A stretch of 64,000 bases of DNA from Candidatus Ichthyocystis sparus (GTDB lineage: Bacteria > Pseudomonadota > Gammaproteobacteria > Burkholderiales > 2013Ark19i). The DNA lies in assembly GCF_900078745.1 (NCBI RefSeq), contig NZ_FKII01000042.1, positions 1 to 64,000 on the forward strand. The letters run 5' to 3'. Shown here in pieces: positions 30,169 through 39,910 of the stretch. Positions within the stretch are counted from its first letter, which is position 1, and each line of letters starts with the position of its first letter. The notes below the pieces were generated by a model. It was not told the DNA's origin. It made no database searches and saw only the letters and a program-made list of their open reading frames with translations. A program made the translations under genes and the position numbers.

Positions 30169-31691
30169 TGGCTCTATTCAGGATAGTTCGTGTAATTTGG
30201 GTATTTTACAAATTTGGAGTTTTTGAAATTCTTGCAGGAACGCGGTCCAAGAAAGCAATGCAGTACAAGTCTGCATCTAAAAGAAGGTGGTTATCTTTCT
30301 TTTCTTATACTAAATCTCATGCAGAGCCATATGGAGAAAGGTTACGTAAGGCCCTAATCATTCTAGGACCAATATTTATCAAGTTTGGCCAGCTTATATC
30401 AACACGAAGGGACATGCTCAATGACGAAATCATTAGGGAATTATCTTTACTTCAGGATAAGGTGCCTCCCTTTTCAGAGGAAGAAGTAAAAAAAACACTG
30501 GCATGTGAATTTGAAGAAACTGTAGGTAGCATTTTTTCCAATTTTTCTTTTACTGCAGTTGCAAGTGCTTCCATTGCACAAGTGCACAAAGCAAGTCTTA
30601 TGGACGGCACAGAGGTCGCAGTAAAAATTATTCGTCCTGGGATAAGGAAAAGGGTTGATAACGACATTAGGTTATTACGCTCTCTTGCGACCCTTGTTAA
30701 TATTTTTTACAAGGATAGTAAGCGCCTGAGGATGCATGAACTAGTAGATGAGTTTGCCAGAGCAATTAACAATGAGACGGACCTAATGAATGAAGCTGCA
30801 AATGCAGTACAATTTCACCGCTTGTTTTACAACTCACGTAAATTGTTTGTGCCAAAAATATATTGGTCTTATTGCACGTCTTCCATAATTGTAATGGATT
30901 GGGTAGATGGAATTCCAATAGGAAACAAAACTTCTTTAGTAAAACAGGGCATAGATATTAGAAAACTAGCCATTACGGGGGTAGAAATTTTCTTCACGCA
31001 GGTTTTTCGGGACGGTTTTTTTCATGCTGATATGCATCCGGGAAATATTTTTGTTCTCCACGATGGAAAGTATGCGTCAGTTGATTTTGGAATAGTTGGC
31101 ACTCTTTCTGATATTGACAAAAATTATTTAGCTGAGAATTTTATTGCTTTTTTGAACCGTGATTACAAGCGTGTAGCGATGGCTCACATAGAAGCTGGAT
31201 GGGCTCCTCCGAATACTCGGGTAGATCTTTTTGAAACAGCCATACGTACTGTTTGTGAGCCGATATTTGATCGACCGATTAAGGATATTTCGTTTGGAAA
31301 ACTTTTAGCGCGACTGTTTCATACTTCTAGGGAATTCAATGTAACAATTCAGCCGCAACTTCTACTTTTGCAAAAAACATTATTTAATATAGAAGGATTA
31401 GGACGAGAGTTGGATCCTAATTTAGACTTGTGGAAGACCGGAAAGCCGTACTTAGAAAAATGGATGTCAGAGCAAGTAGGGCTAAGGGCTTTGTGTAAAA
31501 ATATAAGGAAAGAGGGAATAAAGTGGGCTAAGCTCGTACCACAGCTACCCAGGTTACTGCATGGGTACTTATTATTGGATGCAGAAAAACAGTCTCCTGT
31601 TAAAATTAGGTCCAAAGTAGTGCCGATGATTGTTTTAAATTTATCACTTTCGGCTAACATAATTCTAATTATGTACCTAATACTAAGGTAA
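30165..31691 (+). CDS. ubiB: UbiB atypical kinase-like ubiquinone biosynthesis protein
   Basis: A 508-residue membrane-associated member of the ABC1/ADCK/UbiB family, needed for ubiquinone synthesis as an ATPase that may help extract lipid precursors. It has the family K-F-G-Q-L-I-S-T-R near residue 72, the Ala-rich A-S-A-S-I-A-Q-V-H loop, invariant Lys in A-V-K-I, H-A-D-M-H-P-G-N and V-D-F-G-I-V-G, and a C-terminal hydrophobic anchor at about 488-507. It is translationally coupled to ubiJ through a 4-base overlap. Confidence 0.97.
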   Translation: MMALFRIVRVIWVFYKFGVFEILAGTRSKKAMQYKSASKRRWLSFFSYTKSHAEPYGERLRKALIILGPIFIKFGQLISTRRDMLNDEIIRELSLLQDKVPPFSEEEVKKTLACEFEETVGSIFSNFSFTAVASASIAQVHKASLMDGTEVAVKIIRPGIRKRVDNDIRLLRSLATLVNIFYKDSKRLRMHELVDEFARAINNETDLMNEAANAVQFHRLFYNSRKLFVPKIYWSYCTSSIIVMDWVDGIPIGNKTSLVKQGIDIRKLAITGVEIFFTQVFRDGFFHADMHPGNIFVLHDGKYASVDFGIVGTLSDIDKNYLAENFIAFLNRDYKRVAMAHIEAGWAPPNTRVDLFETAIRTVCEPIFDRPIKDISFGKLLARLFHTSREFNVTIQPQLLLLQKTLFNIEGLGRELDPNLDLWKTGKPYLEKWMSEQVGLRALCKNIRKEGIKWAKLVPQLPRLLHGYLLLDAEKQSPVKIRSKVVPMIVLNLSLSANIILIMYLILR

Positions 31692-31802
31692 ACACGTAGG
31701 AAAAAGTACCACTGTATGTAAACAATATAGATGATATAATCTTCGGTTGCTTTGAGTCATTATTGTTATTGTATCGGTACGTGACGAGGTAGGGGGTATA
31801 GT

Positions 31803-32669
31803 ATGGACTTAGGTCTTTCTCTTGTAGATTCCACATATATATCTAGCGATATACGCGGATACATAAAAAGGGTTATGAACTACCCTCTGCTGTCGGAGGA
31901 AGAAGAGCGTGAGTGTGCATACAGCCTCCGTCTAAACAACGATTTGCAATCTGCGCAGAGATTGATACTTTCTCATTTACGTCTTGTTGTGTCCATATCT
32001 AAGGAGTATTCTGGATACTCCTTGCCTCAGGCTGATTTAATTCAGGAGGGTTCGATCGGTTTGATGCATGCTGTTAAGCGATTTGATCCTGATAGAGGGG
32101 TTCGCTTAGTGACCTTCGCCACTTACTGGATAAAAGCCTTTATCAACAACTATGTGATAAAAAATTGGCGCTTGGTTAAGGTTGCTACTACTAAAGCTCA
32201 GCGTAAGCTTTTTTTCAACTTGAAAAAATTTAAGAAGTCTTTGTCTCCTGTGACCCAGGATGAAGCTGAGGAGATAGCTAGAGTTTTGGGGGTAAAAAAG
32301 TCGGAGGTAATCGAGGCTGATTCTCGCATGAGCTGTCCGGACCTATCCTTAGACCAGGAGTTATCCAATGATGGTGGCGGACAATCTGTGTGTTGGGCTG
32401 ACGTTATAAGGGACGAGCGTGAGGGACCCTGTGAGCGTCTTGAGTCATCTAGATCTGTTGTTGGCAGAACCTCCAAGATAGAGGAGGCTTTGCGTAGCTT
32501 GGATGATGACAGAGCCAGATACATAATTACTGCCAGATGGCTTAAGGAAGGAAAGCCTGCCACTTTGCAATCCATAGCCAATGAGCTTGGATTGTCAGCT
32601 GAGAGGGTCAGGCAAATCGAGTCTAGATCGTTAAGCAAAATGCGCAGCTACCTGGAAAGCGCAGCGTAG
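31803..32669 (+). CDS. rpoH: Heat-shock sigma factor sigma-32
   Basis: Directs RNA polymerase to heat-shock promoters. The 288 residues have region 2 (D-L-I-Q-E-G-S-I-G-L-M and F-A-T-Y-W-I-K), then Q-R-K-L-F-F-N-L, the RpoH box that separates sigma-32 from sigma-70, and a region 4 helix-turn-helix ending E-R-V-R-Q-I-E. Length matches E. coli RpoH (284). A purine-rich stretch precedes ATG 31803. The 111-base upstream spacer shows no clear promoter. It is convergent with the sco-like gene across 14 bases, with no obvious strong terminator. Confidence 0.96.
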   Translation: MDLGLSLVDSTYISSDIRGYIKRVMNYPLLSEEEERECAYSLRLNNDLQSAQRLILSHLRLVVSISKEYSGYSLPQADLIQEGSIGLMHAVKRFDPDRGVRLVTFATYWIKAFINNYVIKNWRLVKVATTKAQRKLFFNLKKFKKSLSPVTQDEAEEIARVLGVKKSEVIEADSRMSCPDLSLDQELSNDGGGQSVCWADVIRDEREGPCERLESSRSVVGRTSKIEEALRSLDDDRARYIITARWLKEGKPATLQSIANELGLSAERVRQIESRSLSKMRSYLESAA

Positions 32670-32683
32670 CCGCTTCGCACTTT

Positions 32684-33388
32684 TTAGAGTCCTGCCAAAA
32701 TTTTTCTTATATCCCCTATGATTTTATCTGGTGCTATTTGTCCATTTTTTACAAGCAACCTGAGCCCGAGCTTTTTGTCGTACACGTAGCTCACTGCGGT
32801 ATGGTCTATGGTTCGCGGCATTACCATCATATTGTGGTTGTTGTGGCTCATCATCCTGTGATTAGTATTAGTTAGCTCTTTTTTCCTCATAGGCATACTG
32901 TCAAAATAAATATGAAACTCCTTTGCGACCTTGTGTATCTCTGGCAGTGAGCCATACAAAGCATCGAAATTACTTTCTCCAAAGGAGGTAATATATTTCT
33001 TCAAGACACTGGGGCTATCGCGCTCTGGGTCTACCGTAACAAACAGAAGCTGCAACTGAGATGAATCTTTACCCAAGGCATGAAACACTGCCTTCCACTC
33101 TGACATAGCAACTGGGCATTCTGACTGACAACCGGTAAAACCAAAATATACAATAAGAACTTTTCCCAGATAATCGGATAAATGAACCATATTTCCTGTA
33201 CGCACAGAGCGCAAAGAAAGTTCTTTTGCAAAATTAGCCCCAGTCACATCAACTGAATTAAATTCCGCTTTACGTGACACATTAGAAGCGTGAACATCTC
33301 TGTCACCGCCGAAAGAACAAGCACTCAGTAACAGCGGCATTACAATAGTAAATAAAATAATCTTCCGATTACCCATATTAATTCTCAC
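32684..33388 (-). CDS. SCO1/SenC copper chaperone for cytochrome oxidase
   Basis: A thioredoxin-fold protein (234 residues) that delivers copper to the CuA site of CoxB. A lipoprotein signal ends L-L-S-A-C; the copper-binding C-x-x-x-C is in F-T-G-C-Q-S-E-C-P and the conserved His in D-H-T-A. A Met/His-rich stretch (about 175-190) may add metal binding. GTG 33388 overlaps the ctaB stop by four bases (GTGA); ATG 33376 is an alternative. It ends the minus-strand run ctaA-ctaB-sco. Confidence 0.92.
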   Translation of the reverse strand: MRINMGNRKIILFTIVMPLLLSACSFGGDRDVHASNVSRKAEFNSVDVTGANFAKELSLRSVRTGNMVHLSDYLGKVLIVYFGFTGCQSECPVAMSEWKAVFHALGKDSSQLQLLFVTVDPERDSPSVLKKYITSFGESNFDALYGSLPEIHKVAKEFHIYFDSMPMRKKELTNTNHRMMSHNNHNMMVMPRTIDHTAVSYVYDKKLGLRLLVKNGQIAPDKIIGDIRKILAGL

Positions 33389-34305
33389 ATTCTAGTCCAA
33401 TAGAATAGCCAATAATGATCTAATAACATAAATAAAAAAAGCAAAAATAGATACAAGATAGAGTAAAAAAAGACTGACCGTGCCTTATGATCAGAATAGT
33501 CCTTCCATAGAGATAAAGTAATCTTTATAAAGTAGGAGCCTAAGATAACTGCACCGAAGAAGTAAAACTCTCCTGACAGGGCAACTAAGCATGGTAAAAA
33601 CGAAGCAGCCGTTAACAAAACTACGTAAAGCACTATGCTTCTTAGTGTTCCTTCTACACCGTGAGTAACTGGCAGCATCGGAAAACCTACAGTTGCATAT
33701 TCTTCTCTACGGTACAAAGATAATGACCAGAAATGGGGCGGTGTCCACAAAAAAATAATCAGGAATAGAATCCATGGATGAACAGTCAAACTACCGGACA
33801 TAGCGGCCCAACCCAATACGGGGGGCATGGAACCTGAAGCTCCTCCTATAACTATATTCTGCGGAGTAATTGGCTTCAAAATTATGGTGTATAAAAAAGC
33901 GTATCCTATGAATGTTAATAAGGTTAGGATGAGGGTCAAATCGTTCACAAAAAAGTGAAGAACTGCCGCCCCCAATAGACCAACTATTATTGAGAATACC
34001 ATTGCTTCGATGGGATTCAAGAGAGACTTAGGTAGTGGTCTATTACGAGTACGCTTCATAAGCGCATCAATCTTATACTCAACCAAGCAATTTATAACTG
34101 CTGCTGCAGCGGCAACCAGCCATATTCCCAAGACTGCCTCTACTACCTTGAGCCAATGTATTGAGGAACCTGCTGGGATAGATAAAAACATACCTATGGC
34201 AGCGCAAAACACTATCAAAAATAAGACGTTTGGCTTCGTCAATTTCCAAAATGAAGTAAGCCTAGTCCAAACGCCAGCACCCACAGGTAGTTCGGTAGAT
34301 ACCAT
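33385..34305 (-). CDS. ctaB: Protoheme IX farnesyltransferase (haem O synthase)
   Basis: Converts haem B to haem O in the inner membrane, the first step towards haem A for the aa3 oxidase. The 306 residues form about nine helices with the UbiA-type motif N-C-L-V-E-Y-K-I-D-A-L-M-K-R-T-R-N-R-P-L-P near residue 67 and a later Y-R-R-E-E-Y. It lies just after ctaA and overlaps the sco start. Confidence 0.96.
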   Translation of the reverse strand: MVSTELPVGAGVWTRLTSFWKLTKPNVLFLIVFCAAIGMFLSIPAGSSIHWLKVVEAVLGIWLVAAAAAVINCLVEYKIDALMKRTRNRPLPKSLLNPIEAMVFSIIVGLLGAAVLHFFVNDLTLILTLLTFIGYAFLYTIILKPITPQNIVIGGASGSMPPVLGWAAMSGSLTVHPWILFLIIFLWTPPHFWSLSLYRREEYATVGFPMLPVTHGVEGTLRSIVLYVVLLTAASFLPCLVALSGEFYFFGAVILGSYFIKITLSLWKDYSDHKARSVFFYSILYLFLLFLFMLLDHYWLFYWTRM

Positions 34306-34309
34306 AAAG

Positions 34310-35299
34310 TTAATTACTCACATCACGGCTAGAGTAAAAAATTAGATAATTGGCTATCAACAATGAAGCCAACAACATTGCTGCACAAACCGTATGGGAA
34401 ACGGCAACAAACTTAGGTAAATGAAAAATTATGTTACTTATACCAAAAATGATTTGCAAAAAAACCAGTATAGTCATAGCAACAGAAACCAGAATATATC
34501 TTTTCATATACAGTTTAACAGACAAAAACAGTACTCCTGCGGTAACGAACATAGCCCACAAACGATGTAACCACAAGACTGTCACTTGTGCTACTGGTGG
34601 AATTATCATAAGAGCGGGATATGGTTCCAAAGAAAAAGCCAAGGCAAAATTCATATTTGGGACCAGCTTACCATTGCATCTAAGCAAACTCTCACAAGAT
34701 AACCCGGCATAGTTTGTACTAACCCAACCACCCAAGAGTATCTGCAAGGCAAGCATTAATAGTACGGTAATAGAAAGCAATCGTACGGGTAAGGATACAG
34801 TCGATCCCTTGTGTATATTAGAGACCCGACAAAACATCCATATGGCAAGACAAAAAGTAAGTATTCCGCCCATAAGATGGGTGGTGACTATGATTGGCCA
34901 TAACTTTAATGTAACTGTCCACATACCAAACAATCCCTGAGAAATAACTAGCAATAGTAAGCAAGTTACCCAGGAACGTTCTCTGGACAAACGTTTATCT
35001 ATGGAGGAGTAGAAAAAAGTCAGAAAAAACATAGTAACAATTAACAGACCTAACAAAGATACAACATAGCGATGGATCATTTCCCTTGAGGCCAAGCCAT
35101 AAAAAAACGCAGTCCCATATCTTTTTTCAGCACTTAGAACTTCATTAACTGTTTTAGGAACCCAAAAATGTCCATAGCAACCAGGCCAATCGGGGCAACC
35201 CAAACCTGCATTTGACAGCCTAACGTACGATCCCAAAAAAATTCCGGCTACAGATAGCACTATGATTGCCGACAAAAGGCGCTTATACAGCAAAAACAC
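34310..35299 (-). CDS. ctaA: Haem A synthase (COX15/CtaA)
   Basis: Oxidises haem O to haem A in the inner membrane. The 329 residues have about eight helices, the N-terminal V-R-L-S-N-A-G-L-G-C-P-D-W-P-G-C-Y-G, and His residues on helices (I-H-R-Y near 71 and T-H-L-M near 136) that fit the haem-binding pattern. The GTG start at 35299 is supported by GGAG 5 bases upstream. It is followed after 4 bases by ctaB. Confidence 0.95.
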   Translation of the reverse strand: MFLLYKRLLSAIIVLSVAGIFLGSYVRLSNAGLGCPDWPGCYGHFWVPKTVNEVLSAEKRYGTAFFYGLASREMIHRYVVSLLGLLIVTMFFLTFFYSSIDKRLSRERSWVTCLLLLVISQGLFGMWTVTLKLWPIIVTTHLMGGILTFCLAIWMFCRVSNIHKGSTVSLPVRLLSITVLLMLALQILLGGWVSTNYAGLSCESLLRCNGKLVPNMNFALAFSLEPYPALMIIPPVAQVTVLWLHRLWAMFVTAGVLFLSVKLYMKRYILVSVAMTILVFLQIIFGISNIIFHLPKFVAVSHTVCAAMLLASLLIANYLIFYSSRDVSN

Positions 35300-35312
35300 A
35301 TTTGCTCCAAAA

Positions 35313-35846
35313 TTAATAAAATTTCATTATTTTATCCAAATCTTCCATGAGAAGACGAGGATCCGGATGCGAGGGCCAAGACATTACGACGAAACCGGAT
35401 GGATCCACAAGATATATTCCTCTGGATACATGGAAGTTATCGAACTCAGAGCTCCTCAAGTTAATATTTTGAACACCTTTGTATAAATCACTGTCATGTG
35501 GCCACACAATAGGCTTAACAGAAAAAACCACTCTATCCAAATTTAGGGACTTTTGTCCCATGCCCAAGCGCATCTGACGAAGCAGGAACAGCTGATGGCT
35601 ACACAAGCTATCGCAGTTCTTATCGACCAACATACACAAGCGCCAAGAACCGTCCTTAGAAAAATTAATTTGCTGTAATGGGGGATGCAGTAAATTTCCG
35701 TAATTAGAAAGATTACTAGTAGTATGCGAGTAAAAAGACCACACTGCTACCAAAAAAGCGGGAAAAAAAGATAGCAGCAACAAAAGCATCTTGATCTTTT
35801 GTTTAAGAGGACCTTTTGTGGATGTAGATAAAAAATCTATACGCAT
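35313..35846 (-). CDS. Membrane-anchored thioredoxin-like protein of the cox cluster
   Basis: A 177-residue protein of the type found between surf1 and ctaA in betaproteobacteria. It has one N-terminal helix (about 20-42) and a periplasmic domain with D-K-N-C-D-S-L-C near residue 82, which recalls the C-x-x-x-C of SCO proteins, and a later L-V-D-P-S-G. It probably helps oxidase assembly or thiol/copper handling, by context only. ATG 35846 overlaps the surf1 end by 44 bases; ATG 35789 is a possible later start. Confidence 0.75.
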   Translation of the reverse strand: MRIDFLSTSTKGPLKQKIKMLLLLLSFFPAFLVAVWSFYSHTTSNLSNYGNLLHPPLQQINFSKDGSWRLCMLVDKNCDSLCSHQLFLLRQMRLGMGQKSLNLDRVVFSVKPIVWPHDSDLYKGVQNINLRSSEFDNFHVSRGIYLVDPSGFVVMSWPSHPDPRLLMEDLDKIMKFY

Positions 35847-36564
35847 ATACGATATAAAAAAACAAAGAGCAGGCCATAAACGTCAACCACTGATAAACGT
35901 ACCCCAAATGTCTCTCAGGATATATACCCTGTAGTCGTTGATCATTTGCACGAAGACAGTGGTTATCAGGAGTTGATGGTGTAACAATATGCCATGCATC
36001 TACAGATTTGGATAAGTGTTTTGACAAAAAAGAGTCATCTAACCTAGATATTACTCTTCCTCCCTGAGAGATACTAGTACGAAAAAACCATCGTTTCGGA
36101 GGAAATTTGCGAGCTACACCATAGACACGGTGACTAGCGGGCAGTTTGTTAGAGATGGCGGCTAAGCATTTTTGTGTAGGCTTAGAAAATGCATCATCCT
36201 TAGGCAGCCACCCCATATTTATTAGAATAGCATGACCAGTACCGCTGACAATGAAAGGTACCATAAAAGTGTATCCATGTTGTGTTCCAAGAGAAGGATC
36301 GTCTACAAAAAACCACTTCTCAGGCAAGTAATATCCACTAACCATTACCGAAGTAAACTCCATATCTCTGGCAGACAGGCTATTATAATTTGGCAAAGTT
36401 AGCGTTGGGGTTTTGTAGTGACTACTAATCCTATGCAAGATCATTTTTTTGTACTGATATCTGTAATTTTGCCAAATAGCAGCACTAGCGAACAGTGACA
36501 CTGCCACCACCATCAGCGTAGTAATAAAAAAAAAGTCTCGCCAAGACTTATTTTGAGTAGACAT
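35803..36564 (-). CDS. SURF1-family cytochrome oxidase assembly protein
   Basis: A 253-residue inner-membrane protein with one N-terminal and one C-terminal helix around a periplasmic domain. It has the SURF1 G-Y-Y-L-P-E-K, I-N-M-G-W-L-P and a C-terminal H-L-G-Y-V-Y-Q-W segment. It assists haem A insertion or maturation of CoxA. ATG 36564, with GGG about 5 bases upstream, is chosen over a longer frame from 36702, which would run under the divergent DUF2909 gene and add a non-homologous leader. Confidence 0.9.
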   Translation of the reverse strand: MSTQNKSWRDFFFITTLMVVAVSLFASAAIWQNYRYQYKKMILHRISSHYKTPTLTLPNYNSLSARDMEFTSVMVSGYYLPEKWFFVDDPSLGTQHGYTFMVPFIVSGTGHAILINMGWLPKDDAFSKPTQKCLAAISNKLPASHRVYGVARKFPPKRWFFRTSISQGGRVISRLDDSFLSKHLSKSVDAWHIVTPSTPDNHCLRANDQRLQGIYPERHLGYVYQWLTFMACSLFFYIVYAYRFFIYIHKRSS

Positions 36565-36644
36565 AAGCGCCCAAAAGTTCACTGAAATTGCTGAAAAAAC
36601 AGAACTTGTGTAGAATATTTGTGCATAATCATAGGGAAACAAAC

Positions 36645-36839
36645 ATGAGATTGATAATAATTGCCATAATGGTATCCATTGTAGGATCACTTGGATCAGC
36701 AATATTCCAGTTATTTAGGAGAGAAAAATCCAAGAAGTTCATATACATACTAGCTACAAGGATGATTCTCTCTATTTCCCTTTTTACGGCACTAATTGTA
36801 ATGTATAAAATGGGCATAATCAGAGAGAGTATAAAGTAA
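36645..36839 (+). CDS. Twin-helix membrane protein, DUF2909 family
   Basis: A 64-residue protein with two hydrophobic helices joined by a short basic loop (R-R-E-K-S-K-K), matching the small DUF2909 proteins found beside coxC in betaproteobacteria. Function unknown; a small oxidase-associated subunit or assembly factor is plausible. AGGGA lies 8 bases before ATG 36645. It lies head-to-head with surf1 and converges on coxC, 8 bases from its stop. Confidence 0.8.
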   Translation: MRLIIIAIMVSIVGSLGSAIFQLFRREKSKKFIYILATRMILSISLFTALIVMYKMGIIRESIK

Positions 36840-36847
36840 CAGTAACG

Positions 36848-37729
36848 TCACAGCCAGTATACGGACACGAAAAGCATAAGCCATACCACATCTACAAAGT
36901 GCCAATACCAAGCTATCGCCTCGAAAGAAAAGTGATTCTTAACTGTCAGATGCCCCTTCATCATCCTGAACCAAACAACTATCAGCATTATGCAGCCGAT
37001 GCTAACATGAAACCCGTGAAAGCCGGTCAAAAAATAAAACAGGGAGCCATACACCCCTGATGACAGAAGAAGACCGGAGTGATCAACGGCGTGATAGTAC
37101 TCAATTGCCTGTGCGGTAACAAACACCAGGCCTAGTATAATTGTTAGGGCTAACCAAAAAAGTGCAAACCTTCTATTTTCGTCATATATAGCATTATGAG
37201 ACAAAGTTAAGGTAACGCCAGACGCCAAAAGTACGGCGGTATTTATGGCAGGAATACCAAAAGCTGACACTGGGGAAAAAGAAGGGATATAATTTGTGGC
37301 CCCAACCAATGGCCAATGAGAAGTAAATTCAGTTCCATACCATTTCCAAAGGTACTCCTCTGCCTCTGCAGTACCTAAGTCCCCTAGCCCTACAAGTCTC
37401 ACATAAAAAAGGGCCATGAAAAGCGCCAGAAAAAACATAACTTCCGAGAATATGAACCACCATACACCCCAACGAAATGAAGCGGCAACCCTGGAACTAT
37501 TAAGTCCTTGCAAGCCCTCTCTTATCACATCAGCAAACCACAACCACGTCATTGTGATTATCATAAATAATCCGACTAAAGCAAAAGGCAAGCCCCATGG
37601 CATGTTGTTTAGCAAGAAAGTGGCCCCGAGTGCCATAAACAACAGGGCAAATGTACCCAAGATAGTATTAACAGACTTATCAGGAACGTAATAATATGGC
37701 TGCTGGGACGGTTTCACAGATGACGACAT
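36848..37729 (-). CDS. coxC: Cytochrome c oxidase subunit III
   Basis: Inner-membrane subunit III of the aa3-type oxidase, seven helices, about 293 residues. Family motifs include F-R-W-G-V-W-W-F-I-F-S-E-V-M-F-F, I-E-Y, G-F-H-G-F-H-V and the ending W-Y-W-H-F-V-D-V-V-W. ATG 37729 shares one base with the cox11 stop (TGATG) and has GGAG 6 bases upstream. Confidence 0.96.
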   Translation of the reverse strand: MSSSVKPSQQPYYYVPDKSVNTILGTFALLFMALGATFLLNNMPWGLPFALVGLFMIITMTWLWFADVIREGLQGLNSSRVAASFRWGVWWFIFSEVMFFLALFMALFYVRLVGLGDLGTAEAEEYLWKWYGTEFTSHWPLVGATNYIPSFSPVSAFGIPAINTAVLLASGVTLTLSHNAIYDENRRFALFWLALTIILGLVFVTAQAIEYYHAVDHSGLLLSSGVYGSLFYFLTGFHGFHVSIGCIMLIVVWFRMMKGHLTVKNHFSFEAIAWYWHFVDVVWLMLFVSVYWL

Positions 37730-38292
37730 CACATACTCCTCAATTCGTTCTTTTTGATACCACTAACGCCAAAAAAAGTGTAAGACAAAGTAATGACTTT
37801 AGCTGATTCGGGAAGCTTAGGGTCAATAACGAAAACAACAGGCACCGTTAGTTTCTCGTGTCCATGCAATGTTTGCTGGGTAAAGCAAAAACATTGTAGC
37901 TTCAAAAAATACCTTTGGGCATAGTCAGGTCCATAGCTAGGTATAGCTTGTCCTGTAACATCATGATCGGTCACATTCTCAATTTCATAAAACACATTTC
38001 TTATTTCCCCAGGGTGAACGTATATGTAGCGCTGCATGGGCCTAAATCTCCACGGCAACTTATTAGTATTTGAGTCAAATTCGATACGAATAGTGCGGTT
38101 CTTATCGATAGCAAGATTTCGCACAACATCAGCCCTATCTACGTCATTTAACCTGGCAACACGGCAAATGGTACGGTAAATAGGAACTAGAGCGTAAGAA
38201 AAACCTGACATAGCAACAACAACTACCAAAAGACGCCTGAGAAGTAAAAGATTGCGCCTCCTAAGACGTCCAACCTGGTGAGAGTCAGGCAT
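37729..38292 (-). CDS. ctaG: Cytochrome c oxidase assembly protein Cox11/CtaG
   Basis: Delivers copper to the CuB site of subunit I. The 187 residues have an N-terminal membrane anchor (about 20-42) and a periplasmic immunoglobulin-like domain with the copper-binding C-F-C-F near residue 130 and the later V-F-V-I-D-P. It lies between coxA and coxC with one-base overlaps at both ends, so expression is tightly coupled. Confidence 0.96.
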   Translation of the reverse strand: MPDSHQVGRLRRRNLLLLRRLLVVVVAMSGFSYALVPIYRTICRVARLNDVDRADVVRNLAIDKNRTIRIEFDSNTNKLPWRFRPMQRYIYVHPGEIRNVFYEIENVTDHDVTGQAIPSYGPDYAQRYFLKLQCFCFTQQTLHGHEKLTVPVVFVIDPKLPESAKVITLSYTFFGVSGIKKNELRSM

Positions 38293-39899
38293 TAAAATTC
38301 CTCGTAATACTCCTCAGGAATAGCGGGTGGTTCAATAAAAGAATGGTATTCTGCCGGACAATCCAACAATAGCCACTCCAAACTTTTAGCACCATCCCAG
38401 GGACAAGCAGGAGACTTACGGCCACATTTAGCAGAATATGCCATATTTATAAAAAAAATAATCTGGCCAAAACCAAAAAAGAACGACCCCACAGACGATA
38501 CCACATTAAAGTCCGTAAACATGGGATTATAGTCTGGGTAATGTCTCGGCATCCCTGCCAACCCCAGGAAATGCATTGGGAAAAAAGTCACGTTAAATGA
38601 AATCACGGACAACCAGAAGTGCACTTTAGCCCAAAATTCGTTGTACATACGCCCAAACCACTTAGGAAACCAAAAGTAGCTACCACCAAATATGGCGAAC
38701 AAAGCCCCAGAGACCAAAACGTAATGAAAATGTGCAATGACATAGTAGGTATTGTGCACTTGCACATCCACAGGGGTATTAGCTAGCACTATTCCAGAAA
38801 AACCACCTATAACAAACAAGCCGATAAAGCCTATAGCAAACAACATTGGCGCTTCAAAGGTCAAACTTCCACCCCACATAGTCATAATCCAGTTAAAAAC
38901 TTTTACCCCTGTAGGAACGGCGATGATCATGGTGGCATACATAAAAAACAACTGCCCAGCAGCTGGCATACCCACAGTAAACATGTGGTGTGCCCATACT
39001 AAAAAAGACTGAATGGCAATTGCCATAGTGGCAACTACCATTGACTTATATCCAAACAGGGGTTTTCTGGAAAAAGCTGGAATGATCTGTGAAACAATAC
39101 CAAAAGCTGGAAGAGCGATAATGTATACCTCTGGATGACCAAAAAACCAGAAGATATGCTGATATAAGACTGGATCACCACCACCTGCTGCATTGAAGAA
39201 AGAAGTGCCAAAATGGCGATCAAACAACAGCATAGTTACGGCTCCCGCCAAAACTGGAATAACCGCAACCAAAAGATATGCTGTAACCAGCATAGTCCAA
39301 GCAAACATAGGCATTTGCATCATAGACATGCCGGGAGCGCGCATATTCAAAATAGTAACAATTATGTTAATTGACCCCAAAATGGATGATATGCCGAGTA
39401 TATGAACAGCGAAGATAACCATATCCATGCCTGGACCCATTTGCACAGACAGTGGTGGATACATAGTCCAACCTGTAGCGGGAGCACCGCCGTGTACAAA
39501 AAATGACAAGACAAGCAATATAGCAGCAGGTATTAACAGCCAAAAAGACCAGTTATTTAATCTAGCAAAGGCCATATCAGATGCTCCCAGCATCATTGGC
39601 AAATTAAAGTTTGCAAAGCCGGTAAAAGCTGGCATGACAGCAGCAAAAATCATCACTAAACCATGCATTGTAACCAATTGGTTATACAGATCTGGACGAA
39701 GCAAGCGCAGGCCAGGGCTCAGTAATTCATAGCGCACTAACATGACAAAAGCACCACCAACAAAGAACATAATTAGGGCGAATATAAGGTACATGAGACC
39801 AATATCTTTGTGATTAGTCGTCGTCAACCAACGAAAAATCCCCCCTTTAGGAGCATGATGACCTGCACTATCAGTATATGAAACAACAACAGACGACAT
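38292..39899 (-). CDS. coxA: Cytochrome c oxidase subunit I
   Basis: Catalytic haem a / haem a3-CuB subunit reducing oxygen and pumping protons. The 535 residues have 12 helices and the CuB motif W-F-F-G-H-P-E-V-Y with the cross-linked His-Tyr. The ligand pair A-H-H-M, the haem ligands in [12 protein letters not shown], and the D-channel N in G-F-A-N-F-N-L-P are also present. ATG 39899 is preferred to an upstream ATT because GGAGG lies 4 bases before it and clears the coxB stop. It forms coxB-coxA-cox11-coxC. Confidence 0.98.
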   Translation of the reverse strand: MSSVVVSYTDSAGHHAPKGGIFRWLTTTNHKDIGLMYLIFALIMFFVGGAFVMLVRYELLSPGLRLLRPDLYNQLVTMHGLVMIFAAVMPAFTGFANFNLPMMLGASDMAFARLNNWSFWLLIPAAILLVLSFFVHGGAPATGWTMYPPLSVQMGPGMDMVIFAVHILGISSILGSINIIVTILNMRAPGMSMMQMPMFAWTMLVTAYLLVAVIPVLAGAVTMLLFDRHFGTSFFNAAGGGDPVLYQHIFWFFGHPEVYIIALPAFGIVSQIIPAFSRKPLFGYKSMVVATMAIAIQSFLVWAHHMFTVGMPAAGQLFFMYATMIIAVPTGVKVFNWIMTMWGGSLTFEAPMLFAIGFIGLFVIGGFSGIVLANTPVDVQVHNTYYVIAHFHYVLVSGALFAIFGGSYFWFPKWFGRMYNEFWAKVHFWLSVISFNVTFFPMHFLGLAGMPRHYPDYNPMFTDFNVVSSVGSFFFGFGQIIFFINMAYSAKCGRKSPACPWDGAKSLEWLLLDCPAEYHSFIEPPAIPEEYYEEF

Positions 39900-39910
39900 A
39901 CAACCTCCAA